A stretch of 59,872 nucleotides of DNA from assembly GCF_018918025.1 (NCBI RefSeq), contig NZ_JAHLPT010000014.1:1-59872 (forward strand), in the 5' to 3' direction. A model generated the notes under the pieces. That model was given only the letters and a program-made list of their open reading frames with translations. It was not told the DNA's origin and did no database searches. The stretch's first letter is position 1. The number at the start of each line of letters is the position of its first letter. The translations under genes were made by a program, and so were the position numbers. The DNA is from Oscillibacter sp. MSJ-31. Its GTDB lineage: Bacteria; Bacillota; Clostridia; Oscillospirales; Oscillospiraceae. Of this stretch, positions 52,534-59,872 are shown one piece after another.

Positions 52534-53985
52534 ATGAGAAGATTTCTTGTCCTACTGATTACCCTGATGCTCCTCGCCTCCGCCGCGCAAGCGGCGGAGG
52601 CCGGGGAGCCGCGCGCTTTTGCGGGGGAGAGCACAGACGCGGCGCGGACCGAGGCACGGACGGAGACTGCCGCGCAGAGTGAGACCGCCGCGGAGACCGC
52701 CCCCTTGCGCGTGGCGGTCATCGACAGCGGCATCTCCACCGGAGCGGTGAGCGCGGAGCGCATCGCCGCGGGGTACAACTACATCCGCCCGCAGGACGGC
52801 ACCGAGGATAAGCTCGGCCACGGCACGGCGGTCGCCGCCATCATTGCGGGCAGCGAAAAGGCCCGCGTCACGGGCATCTGTCCCACGGCGGCACTCGTGC
52901 CGCTGGTGTACTGCTCGGCGGACGAGGACGCTCGCGAGGTCAGCGGCGGAACCGCCATGACTGCGCAGACTGTCTACGATGCGGTGGACGTGTACGGCTG
53001 CCGCATCATCAACATTTCCTCCGGCACGGCCGCCGACAGCAAGACCCTCCGCGACGCGGTGGACTACGCCGCCTCGCGCGGCGCGCTGGTCGTCGCCAGC
53101 GCGGGCAACGCGGGCCGGACCGACCCCGACGCGGTGTACTACCCGGGCGGGTACGAGAGCGTGCTGTGCGTCGGCGCGTGCAATGCCGACGGCAGCCTCG
53201 CGGACTTCACGCAGCGCGGCGAAACGGTCGACCTGCTCGCGCGGGGCGCGGATCTGCGCCTTGCGAGCATTCGCGGCACGCGCATCCGCGGCGAGGGGAC
53301 GAGCTTCGCCGCGGCGGTCGTGAGCGGCACGGCGGCGCAGCTGTGGACGCTGCACCCCGAATGGACGGCGGACGAGGTGTGCGCGGCGCTGTTCAACACG
53401 GCGCAGGCCGTCGACGGCTGGCGCGTGCTCGACCCGCAGCGGACGCTCGCGGTCTGTACCGCGGCGTTTTCAGACGTGAGCGAGGGCGCGTGGTATTCCG
53501 ACGCCGTCCGCTGGGCGGCGGAGCACGGCATCGCGCAGTCCGGCACGGGGCGCTTCGCGCCCGACGCGCCCTGCACCCGCGCGGAGATGGTGACGTTCCT
53601 CTACCGCGCGGCGGGCAGTCCCAAAACGGCGCGGACGGAGAACGGGTTTGCCGACGTGAGCGCGGGCGGCGCGCTTGAGCGCGCTGTGTGCTGGGCAGTC
53701 GAGCGCGGCGTGACCAACGGCACGGACGCGGCGCACTTCTCACCCGATGAGACCTGCACCCGCGCGCAGGCGGCGGCCTTTCTGCACCGCGCGCTCGGCC
53801 TGCCCGAGGGGCAGGGGGACGCGGCGTTTTCCGACGTGCGCGCGGGCGCGTGGTACGCTGAAGCCGTTCGCTGGGCGGTCGGCGCGGGCGTGACCAACGG
53901 CGTGGGAGAGGGGCGCTTCGCGCCCGACGCGCCCTGCACCCGCGCGCAGATCGTGACGTTCCTTTGGCGCTCGTACAACGGATAA
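52534..53985 (+). CDS. SLH-anchored subtilisin-like (S8) serine peptidase
   Basis: A 483-residue secreted protease. A signal peptide (RRFLVLLITLMLLASAAQAA) leads to an S8 domain with the triad D64 (RVAVIDSGIST), H96 (KLGHGTAVAAII) and S257 (GEGTSFAAAVVSG), plus the oxyanion asparagine in VVASAGNAG. Three SLH domains follow (from about residue 310: FSDVSEGAWYSDAVRWAAEH, FADVSAGGALERAVCWAVER, FSDVRAGAWYAEAVRWAVGA). No long pro-domain is seen. The start lies 10 nt after the stop of the giant gene with no clear ribosome site, so translation is probably coupled. The likely substrate is a surface protein, perhaps the giant neighbour. Confidence 0.92.
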   Translation: MRRFLVLLITLMLLASAAQAAEAGEPRAFAGESTDAARTEARTETAAQSETAAETAPLRVAVIDSGISTGAVSAERIAAGYNYIRPQDGTEDKLGHGTAVAAIIAGSEKARVTGICPTAALVPLVYCSADEDAREVSGGTAMTAQTVYDAVDVYGCRIINISSGTAADSKTLRDAVDYAASRGALVVASAGNAGRTDPDAVYYPGGYESVLCVGACNADGSLADFTQRGETVDLLARGADLRLASIRGTRIRGEGTSFAAAVVSGTAAQLWTLHPEWTADEVCAALFNTAQAVDGWRVLDPQRTLAVCTAAFSDVSEGAWYSDAVRWAAEHGIAQSGTGRFAPDAPCTRAEMVTFLYRAAGSPKTARTENGFADVSAGGALERAVCWAVERGVTNGTDAAHFSPDETCTRAQAAAFLHRALGLPEGQGDAAFSDVRAGAWYAEAVRWAVGAGVTNGVGEGRFAPDAPCTRAQIVTFLWRSYNG

Positions 53986-54010
53986 ACAGGGAATCGGAGA
54001 AAATAACAGG

Positions 54011-54045
54011 AAGTGAGGCGGCATAGAGCCGCCTCACTTATTTTT
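54011..54045 (+). terminator. Strong terminator after the surface-protein pair
   Basis: AAGTGAGGCGGC (54011-54022) pairs perfectly with GCCGCCTCACTT (54028-54039) around a 5-nt loop, followed by ATTTTT. Confidence 0.95.
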
Positions 54046-54564
54046 ATGTCGAAGCGCCATAAACCATGAACGGGTAAACCGATATAAGTAAGATACTGGT
54101 GATATGTTGACAGCCGTCGGTGCCATATGATAAGATAGCCATAGACAGGTTTGCATCACAAGAAGCCGAAGCAGGTGCGATACGCCTGTGTGGCGCGCGG
54201 GCTTGCCACAGTAGCCAATGCGAAACGGAAGGCGCGCCATGGACCCGGCAGGAGTAATCTCTTTGAAAGTGCCGGTAAGTAAAATGTATCATGTTCCTGT
54301 CCACCCTGTGATAGCAGCCGGAATGCTGTAGATTTTCCGGAGAGCGCGCCCTCTGCAATGGCGCCGACAGGCCCTGACTGCCGTGGAAGTTAAGAAACAG
54401 GGCTGCACACATAAGCAGAAAAAAGTGTCGGGGGCGACCCCAAAACGGTCACACACGAGACCTTAAAAAGTGTATTTGCCGATCGCCGAGTCTCCGCGCG
54501 GAGCTGGCAGGAGGCGGCGCAGCTTGAACATAAATGGACAGACAAACGGACAGGAGGGAGCCGG
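54046..54564. other. Unexplained 500-bp stretch upstream of the recombinase
   Basis: No gene with a ribosome site. The segment is less GC-rich than both sides and has several short inverted repeats, such as GCGCGC pairs near 54195-54235 and CAGCCGGAATGCTG near 54316. It could be an attachment region for the recombinase that follows or part of a structured RNA. I could not match it to a known RNA family. Confidence 0.4.
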
Positions 54565-55587
54565 ATGGGGCGGAAGAACAAAACCTATTACAAGGATCTG
54601 CACCAGCAGGCCTATGATCGGCTGACCGAGATGCTGGCCTTCGGCGAGAGCAAAAAGGAAGCCGTGGCCGAAGGCACGGAAAAGGATAAGATCTTCTCGG
54701 TAAATACATATAAGAGCTACTGGAAGCACATCAAATATTTCCTTCGCTTTATCAAGCAGAAGCATCCGGAGTGTACGACGCTCAAAGGCGCGAAAAAGTA
54801 TGTCAACGAATGGCTTCAGAGCAGAGCGGATGAGGAGCTTTCCGCGTGGACGGTGCAGCTGGAGGCGAAGGCGCTCGGCAAGCTTTACGGGATCGAGCCG
54901 GACGATGAGGACTATTTCAAGCCGCCCAAGCGGAATCGGGAGGACATCAAGCGCAGCCGCAGCGACTGCGTGCGCGACGAACACTTTTCGAAGACGAACA
55001 ACGACGAGCTGATCAAGTTCTGCCGCGGGACGGGGCTGCGCCGCCGCGAGCTGGGAGAGCTTCGCGGAAAGGACCTCGTGCGCTGTGAGCAGATCGCGGC
55101 GGATGCCGCGCAGCTGGAGCAGATTCCGGAGGAGGAGCGCGCGCCGAGCGTCACAAAGCGGCTGGAAATGCTGCGGGACGCGATGCTTTTCCCGCAGGAG
55201 TGGTTCGTTCATGTCCGCAACGGCAAGGGCGGACGGGAGCGGCTCAGCCCGATCATCGGAAAAAACGCGGCGCAGATCGTGGAGCGGATCGTCGACACGC
55301 CCGCGGAGGAGAAGGTGTGGCAGCACATCCATACGAGTGCCGACATTCACGCTTACCGCGCGGAATACGCCACGGCGATCTATAAGGCCTACGCCCGGCC
55401 GATCGGGGAGATCCCCTACGACCGGGTGAACAAGGGGACGGGAAAGCGGTTTCAGGGCGATGTCTACACCTGCCGGAAGGACGAGGCGGGGAAGAAGCTG
55501 GACAAGGCGGCGATGCTCTTATGCAGCAAGGCGCTGGGGCATAACCGCATCAGCGTGGTGGCGGATAACTATATCCGCGGACTGTAG
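54565..55587 (+). CDS. Tyrosine recombinase/integrase
   Basis: A 340-residue site-specific recombinase. An N-terminal SAM-like core-binding region (about 15-115, with TYKSYWKHIKYFLRFIKQKH) is followed by the catalytic domain: the first arginine in GTGLRRRELGELRGKDL (about residue 159), the lysine in VHVRNGKGGRERLSPI, H-x-x-R in ADIHAYRAEYATAIYK, the second histidine in LGHNRISVVADNYI, and the nucleophile tyrosine (about residue 336) four residues before the end. AGGAGGG lies 7 nt before the ATG. It could be the integrase of the phage-plasmid block 12 kb to the left, or of a separate element with the next gene. Confidence 0.88.
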   Translation: MGRKNKTYYKDLHQQAYDRLTEMLAFGESKKEAVAEGTEKDKIFSVNTYKSYWKHIKYFLRFIKQKHPECTTLKGAKKYVNEWLQSRADEELSAWTVQLEAKALGKLYGIEPDDEDYFKPPKRNREDIKRSRSDCVRDEHFSKTNNDELIKFCRGTGLRRRELGELRGKDLVRCEQIAADAAQLEQIPEEERAPSVTKRLEMLRDAMLFPQEWFVHVRNGKGGRERLSPIIGKNAAQIVERIVDTPAEEKVWQHIHTSADIHAYRAEYATAIYKAYARPIGEIPYDRVNKGTGKRFQGDVYTCRKDEAGKKLDKAAMLLCSKALGHNRISVVADNYIRGL

Positions 55588-55599
55588 GGGAGGCTTGAA

Positions 55600-56397
55600 A
55601 TGACCCAATTTGTGCGGAAAACGCTGCTGGGCGGATTTGCCGAGGTCCCGGGAGGACAGAGCGATCCGGAGTGCAGCCATGTGCTGATGGAGCGAGCGGA
55701 TTACGACGGCTTGTGCCGCTGTGTCTCCGACGCGAGGCAGGAAGCCATGCGGATAAGAAACGAGGGAGACAACGCGCTTGCAATGGCAAACCGGAGCGCG
55801 CGGGAGGCGCTGGCACAGGCGGAAAAAGAGGCCGGGGAACGCCTGCAGGCGCTCCGGCAGGAGCTGGAGGCAGAGAAGGACGAGAGCGCGTATCAGCGGG
55901 CGCTGAATGCCAACCTGCTGCGGATCAACCGCGAGCGCGCCAACGCGGAGCGCGGTTTGAGGCCGAAAAAGACGAGGCCGGGGTACATCGTACTCTATTC
56001 GGAGGAAAAGGACTATCCGTATCGGGACGGAAGGAAGCTCATTAAGGTGAAAATGTGGGAGACCACTTTGCAGAGTCCGTATCCGACCGGACTTGCGGAG
56101 ACAGCGGCGAGACGGCAGCTTGAGGAGGATCTGTTTTCGGAGGAGAACGAGTGGCTGAGCGCGGCGATCGGCATCACGGGCCGCTATTTGGACGATTATG
56201 AGAAAATGCGGGCGGAAAAGCACCTGAACCCCAACGATCCCTTCTTTCAGGGGAACATCGCCCTTGCCACGCTGCAGCGGCTGAAGCGGAATTTCCGCTC
56301 CGGCTACTGGGAGGTGTCGCTCCTGCACACGAAGCCGCTGGGAGACATTCCGGAGGAGCTTCTGCCGGAACGGAAGAAGACCACGCGGGAGACGTGA
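55600..56397 (+). CDS. Unknown protein with a central coiled coil
   Basis: A 265-residue protein of no recognised family. Residues about 45-110 form a charged coiled coil (ARQEAMRIRNEGDNALAMAN, then REALAQAEKEAGERLQALRQ). The C-terminal 140 residues are mixed alpha/beta with KTRPGYIVLYSEEKDYPYRD and WEVSLLHTKPLGDIPEELLP. It starts 12 nt after the recombinase stop and ends before a shared terminator, so the two form an operon. It may be a recombination directionality or accessory factor, though it is large for that; this is only position-based. Confidence 0.75.
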   Translation: MTQFVRKTLLGGFAEVPGGQSDPECSHVLMERADYDGLCRCVSDARQEAMRIRNEGDNALAMANRSAREALAQAEKEAGERLQALRQELEAEKDESAYQRALNANLLRINRERANAERGLRPKKTRPGYIVLYSEEKDYPYRDGRKLIKVKMWETTLQSPYPTGLAETAARRQLEEDLFSEENEWLSAAIGITGRYLDDYEKMRAEKHLNPNDPFFQGNIALATLQRLKRNFRSGYWEVSLLHTKPLGDIPEELLPERKKTTRET

Positions 56398-56432
56398 TAG
56401 GGACGGCTGCGAGCATCAAAAGGAAGAAAAAG

Positions 56433-56471
56433 CCCCCGCCCCGCTCGAAAGAGCGGGGCGGGGGTGTTTTG
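56433..56471. terminator. Bidirectional terminator
   Basis: CCCCCGCCCCGCTC (56433-56446), GAAA loop, GAGCGGGGCGGGGG (56451-56464), then TGTTTTGTT; on the other strand CTTTTTCTTCC follows. It serves the recombinase operon and the converging S-layer gene. Confidence 0.95.
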
Positions 56472-56505
56472 TTATTACATCATGCGGTATTTCCCTTGCG
56501 GAAAA

Positions 56506-59037
56506 TTACTTCTGGATGATGTAGATGGTGTCGATGGCGATCTTCTTCGCAGTGCCGTCAGCAGCGTTCTTGTCAACGACCTTGACGTAGACGACATCGT
56601 CCTTGCTGGCGGAGGTGATGGAGCCGGAAACGAGCTCGCCGTCGGAGTCGATCACGACGACCTTCTCGGTGCCGTCATAGGTGTAGGTCGTGGCATTGGT
56701 GACCAGCAGGCCGTTCTTGGCGGCGGTGGTAACGGTGCTCTTGACAAAGTCGGTACCGGCAGCACCCTGCAGGGTAGACTTGGTGACATAGCCGCTGCCG
56801 TCGAACTCGACCGTGTACAGATAGCCCTTGGACATCTTGACATCGCCGGTATTATCGAAGATGACTTCCTCGGACTTGATGGTGGTCTTCTCGCTGTTCA
56901 GGATACCCTCGACAGCGTAGACGAGGTTATCATCGGACGCATTGCCCGTAACGGTAACGTCATCGGAAATGGCGTAGAACGCGTCGGTCTTGGTCACAGC
57001 GCCGGAGACGGTCTTGCCAACGGCGTCGACATAGACGAAGACGACCTTGCCGTCATCGGTGGCGTAGGAGACCGGAGTAGAGGTGACGGTGGGCATCGCC
57101 TTGTAGCCGGTGTAGGCGGTGAACTTGGCGTTGGTGTCGGTAGTGCCGCTCTTAACAACAACAACGGTCTCGCTGTTGATCGCATCACTGCCGGACAGCG
57201 TGGGAACGCCGGAGGTCAGCGCAATGCTGGTGGGATTGGTGCCAACGAACTTGAGGGTGTACTCATCGTTCTTGACGGTGTAGGTGACGACCTTGTTCTC
57301 GAACGCGGTGTTCTTGGCCTTGTTGGTGTTCATGCTGGTGCCAACCACAGCGCTGGTACCATCGGTCAGGGCAGTATAGTCCTTGATCTTCTTGCTGTCG
57401 ATCTTGGTGACCTTGACGGTCTTGGTGCTGCCGTCCGCGAAGACGAGCTTAGCCTCGGCATACTGGTTGGAGCCGGTGCCGGAAGCGCCCATCAGAGCGA
57501 TGAGGTCGATAACGGCATAGTTCTTCTCCTCAGCAATGGCGCTGGTCTTAACGACAAAGCCAAACTGGTCGAGGTAGTAATTGTTGTCGCTGGTCTTGTT
57601 GGCAAAGTCAGTCATCGCAACGTTATTGCTGCTGTCCTTAGCAACGCCGAGAGCGACGGAGTAAGCAGTGCCGGAGACCGTGATCTTGTCACTGGTTTTC
57701 TGAGTCTGCGTACCAACGACCTTGGTGGTGGGATAGATGTGCTGGACATAGGGATCCGCAGAAGTACCGGCACCGGTGGTGGTGAAGGTCACGATGTCAT
57801 CCTCAGCGACCTTACCATAAACCTTAACGGTATCGGTGTTCTTATCGTCATCGGCCCAATCCTTGGCAGTAATGTCGCTGCCACCATAGCTGAGAGTGTA
57901 GGTCACGTCGCCGGCCTTGTTGGTGGAGATATCAGTGATCTCAGCAACAGCGTACTCAATCTCAACCGCGGTTGCGTTGATGACCTTGTTGTCCTTATCA
58001 CCATAAAGCTCAACGACCTTGCCGTTAGCGGTATCGTTAGCATAAGCAGCAATGTCGGACTCGGCAGTAATCTTGTTGGCGGAAGCAACAGAGCCAATGT
58101 ACCAACCCTTGAGATCCTTCAGCATGTTCTTGGCAGAGGTCTCAGCGGTATAGGTGAACAGAGCGGTCTTGGCAACGGTGTAGACGTCATCGTTCGTCTT
58201 GTAGGTCCACTTGTAATCCAGAGGACGGTTGAACTCATCAACGGTGACAGAGGTGTCCTTCTTGAGGTCGCCCTTGTAGAGCTTCTCACCGAGCTGGACG
58301 CTCTGCTTGGTCACAGGAGTGGTGCCATTAGCCTGATACTCAGTCTTGATAGCCTTGCCGTAGGATTCCTCGGTGGTGACAGCCTGAGCCTTCTTGGCGC
58401 CGGTGACGATGGTAACATCGCCCGCGGTGATGGTGCTGCCCTTCTCGTCATACTCAACGGTGGTGGCCTTGAGGGCGTTCAGACCGTACTGGGCGGCCTC
58501 CTCACGGGTCAGGGCGGCAGAGCCGAGCTTGCTGGTGCCCTTGCTGAGGGAGTTGCTCTCCATCAGCTTGGCGACCTTGATGGTCCAGGAAGCGCCGGTC
58601 ATCTCTTCGATGGTGGCGTCATAACCCAGAGCGCAGAGGAGCATCTTGCCGAACTGATAGCCGGTGACCTTCTCGTCGGGAGCGAACTTGTTGTCGCCCA
58701 CACCGGAGACATAACCAGCGTCAGCGCAGTACGCAACGTACTTCGCAGCCCAGTTGTTGGCGGACAGGTCGGAGAAGACCTGAACGGCAGGCAGAGCCTC
58801 GGCGACATCCTTGCCCAGGTCGAGGTAAGCAATGATCTTGCAGGCCTGCGCACGGGTCAGGGTGTCGGTGGCGCCGAATTCGCCGTTGTCATAACCGGCG
58901 AGGACGCCAACGGCGGCCATAACGTCGACAGCTTCCTTGTTGCTGATCTTGTCAGCATCCTTGAAAGCCGCGTTGCTGATGGTGACGAGGGACATGGTCA
59001 TGACCAGCGCCAGCACCAGAGCGAGTAACTTTTTCAT
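56506..59037 (-). CDS. SLH-domain S-layer protein
   Basis: An 843-residue secreted protein. Signal peptide KKLLALVLALVMTMSLVTIS ending at SNA-A. Two clear SLH domains (FKDADKISNKEAVDVMAAVG with LAGYDNGEFGATDTLTRAQA; FSDLSANNWAAKYVAYCADA with VSGVGDNKFAPDEKVTGYQF) and a weaker third up to about residue 190. The remainder is threonine-, lysine- and aspartate-rich beta structure with no cysteines after the SLH region, as in paracrystalline S-layer proteins. Codon choice is strikingly uniform (GAC, AAG, ACC, GGC dominate), unlike its neighbours, which points to very high expression. AGGAGAG precedes the ATG. A long leader of several hundred bp lies upstream. Confidence 0.9.
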   Translation of the reverse strand: MKKLLALVLALVMTMSLVTISNAAFKDADKISNKEAVDVMAAVGVLAGYDNGEFGATDTLTRAQACKIIAYLDLGKDVAEALPAVQVFSDLSANNWAAKYVAYCADAGYVSGVGDNKFAPDEKVTGYQFGKMLLCALGYDATIEEMTGASWTIKVAKLMESNSLSKGTSKLGSAALTREEAAQYGLNALKATTVEYDEKGSTITAGDVTIVTGAKKAQAVTTEESYGKAIKTEYQANGTTPVTKQSVQLGEKLYKGDLKKDTSVTVDEFNRPLDYKWTYKTNDDVYTVAKTALFTYTAETSAKNMLKDLKGWYIGSVASANKITAESDIAAYANDTANGKVVELYGDKDNKVINATAVEIEYAVAEITDISTNKAGDVTYTLSYGGSDITAKDWADDDKNTDTVKVYGKVAEDDIVTFTTTGAGTSADPYVQHIYPTTKVVGTQTQKTSDKITVSGTAYSVALGVAKDSSNNVAMTDFANKTSDNNYYLDQFGFVVKTSAIAEEKNYAVIDLIALMGASGTGSNQYAEAKLVFADGSTKTVKVTKIDSKKIKDYTALTDGTSAVVGTSMNTNKAKNTAFENKVVTYTVKNDEYTLKFVGTNPTSIALTSGVPTLSGSDAINSETVVVVKSGTTDTNAKFTAYTGYKAMPTVTSTPVSYATDDGKVVFVYVDAVGKTVSGAVTKTDAFYAISDDVTVTGNASDDNLVYAVEGILNSEKTTIKSEEVIFDNTGDVKMSKGYLYTVEFDGSGYVTKSTLQGAAGTDFVKSTVTTAAKNGLLVTNATTYTYDGTEKVVVIDSDGELVSGSITSASKDDVVYVKVVDKNAADGTAKKIAIDTIYIIQK

Positions 59038-59604
59038 ATAGTGTTACTCTCCTTTCTGAAATTTCCGCTCGCCGGTTCCATTTTTTTCGCTGTCGCAGCG
59101 CCGTTTCCGGCGGTTTCGGCGCGGCCCTCGCGAAAGGGAAGCCCCCTTTCGCTTTGTGCAGCAAGCTGAAAAAACCGAAAATTGCGCCATTTCGGCGATA
59201 CCATATCCCCAGCATCCGGGACAGGAAAAAGCCGCAAAGCGCCCGCGCAGCAGGCGTTTCGCGGCCTTTTGACATTCGAAAGGGGGTAGCCCTCCGGGTG
59301 GACGGCGCAGAGGGGTAAAAAACCAGTAAGCCCTTGTGCCACGGGCGTTTCGGCGGGTAGACATCGGGTAGACATCGACGATTTTGAGGGAGTCCGTTGG
59401 ACATTTGAAACAAAAACGACCGATTTTGCGGCAGTACGGCGGAACGCCCGGCCTTGAAACGATCAGTCTCTTGCTGCGGCGGGGTATACATATTATATAC
59501 AAGAGTATCGTCTGCGGCTGTTTTCGACCGAATCGGGAATTCTTCCCTTGCTTGTAACAGGATTTCGGAAATATTACAGGATTATTACGATTTGCCTAAA
59601 GCCA
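59038..59604. other. Long leader/intergenic region of the S-layer gene
   Basis: No convincing gene in about 570 bp. A TATAAT on the minus strand (59497-59492) may be the -10 of the S-layer promoter, with a poor -35, giving a leader of about 450 nt. A direct repeat GGTAGACATCG occurs twice at 59356-59377. Confidence 0.4.
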
Positions 59605-59633
59605 TTGACGCGGGAAAAAGCGGGGTGTAAGAT
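59605..59633 (+). promoter_or_regulatory. Rightward promoter at the window edge
   Basis: TTGACG (59605-59610), 17-bp spacer, TAAGAT (59628-59633) preceded by TG. Transcription would start near 59640 and leave the window. Confidence 0.65.
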
Positions 59634-59639
59634 AAGCGT

Positions 59640-59735
59640 GCAAATGAAGGTGGGCAGGGTAGGTTCCCGGTTCAGTTACGGGAACGGCATGCCACGGTAA
59701 GTGGATCGAGAAATGCCTGAAACATCCGAGTTTGC
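59640..59735 (+). ncRNA. Candidate structured RNA leader (riboswitch-like)
   Basis: Starting where transcription should begin, GCAAA (59640-59644) can pair with TTTGC (59731-59735) to close a multibranch fold. Inside are GTTCCCG (59663-59669) with CGGGAAC (59679-59685), and GGCAT (59686-59690) with ATGCC (59713-59717) enclosing CCAC/GTGG (59692-59704). The family was not identified and the downstream gene is outside the window. Confidence 0.4.
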
Positions 59736-59872
59736 AATACAAATCCGACTCAATGGGGATATGGTATCGCCATGCCGGAGGAGCTTCGGCCTGCTTTCGG
59801 CGTTGTGAACAATTGCGGAGTTCGTCCTCACCTTTGGAAGCGGCGCGGGAGACGGCGGAAAGGGCCGCCGGC

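Noticed and set aside
46524-52778. Long minus-strand open frame (over 2,000 codons) opposite the giant SLH gene
   Set aside because: It mirrors the codon bias of the plus-strand gene, has no ribosome site and no protein family signal. The plus strand has a signal peptide, SLH domains and repeats.
54046-54564. Group II intron in the gap before the recombinase
   Set aside because: A GTGCG start-like string occurs, but there is no domain V sequence and no reverse transcriptase.
56464-59028. Plus-strand open frame of over 850 codons opposite the S-layer gene
   Set aside because: Caused by uniform codon choice in the highly expressed S-layer gene. Composition is extreme in Gly/Val/Leu/Asp and no start signal exists.
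59640-59872. Cobalamin riboswitch at the right edge
   Set aside because: A short GCCAC-GGTAA similarity is present, but the remaining conserved blocks of that family are missing.

Overview
The window looks like the chromosome of a Gram-positive anaerobe of the Clostridia, most likely an Oscillospiraceae gut bacterium. The pointers are three surface proteins with S-layer-homology (SLH) domains, purine-rich Shine-Dalgarno sites, a PBSX-type contractile tail cassette, and a very GC-rich backbone interrupted by a visibly AT-richer polysaccharide locus. The taxon is inferred from gene content only. I saw no rRNA, tRNA or CRISPR array.

1-24.0 kb: a surface-polysaccharide locus read leftwards. It runs from a CapD/FlaA1-like NDP-sugar dehydratase (22111-24006), through a priming sugar-phosphate transferase fused to a GT2 glycosyltransferase, a second glycosyltransferase, a Wzy-like polymerase, a decoration block (FkbH-like HAD enzyme, acyl carrier protein, VOC protein, MBOAT acyltransferase, SGNH-like protein), a Wzx-like flippase broken by one frameshift, LicD, a sulfatase-fold transferase, a class V aminotransferase and a cytidylyltransferase-oxidoreductase fusion, to a Wzz/CpsC-like chain-length protein. 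The decoration block resembles DltABCD with FkbH in place of the adenylating enzyme. The aminotransferase, cytidylyltransferase fusion and LicD could make and transfer a CDP-activated amino alcohol. IS110-type elements (4.5-7.3 kb) and a dead DDE transposase (20.9-22.0 kb) interrupt the locus.

24.2-42.6 kb: a phage-plasmid-like block. Plasmid functions are a CHC2/TOPRIM/DnaB primase-helicase, a Rep-like initiator with an iteron array, and a ribbon-helix-helix/ParA/ParB operon behind a textbook promoter with operators. A zeta-toxin-like pair sits between. Phage functions are a large terminase, an HK97-like capsid, connector-like proteins and a PBSX-type contractile tail. Portal, protease, tape measure and lysis genes are absent, and the baseplate-J gene is frameshifted, so the virion part looks defective.

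Two repeat families tie this block together. One is an asymmetric site, CTCAYRTGAG-N4-GTCCG, present nine times between 24.2 and 36.6 kb and seen nowhere else in the window: a candidate dispersed centromere for the ParAB system. The other is an iteron, TGCACG-N7-GTCGGA, with three 21-bp-spaced relatives next to rep and ten further copies (four in one orientation, six in the other) inside an abnormally long 3' extension of the tail-chaperone gene.

42.8-59.9 kb: cell-surface and recombination genes. A giant (about 3,227 aa) SLH protein full of Listeria-Bacteroides repeats is followed by an SLH-anchored subtilase, a strong terminator, about 500 bp of unexplained sequence, a tyrosine recombinase with a coiled-coil partner, a bidirectional terminator, and a leftward S-layer protein gene. 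At the right edge a rightward promoter precedes what looks like a folded RNA leader whose gene lies outside the window.
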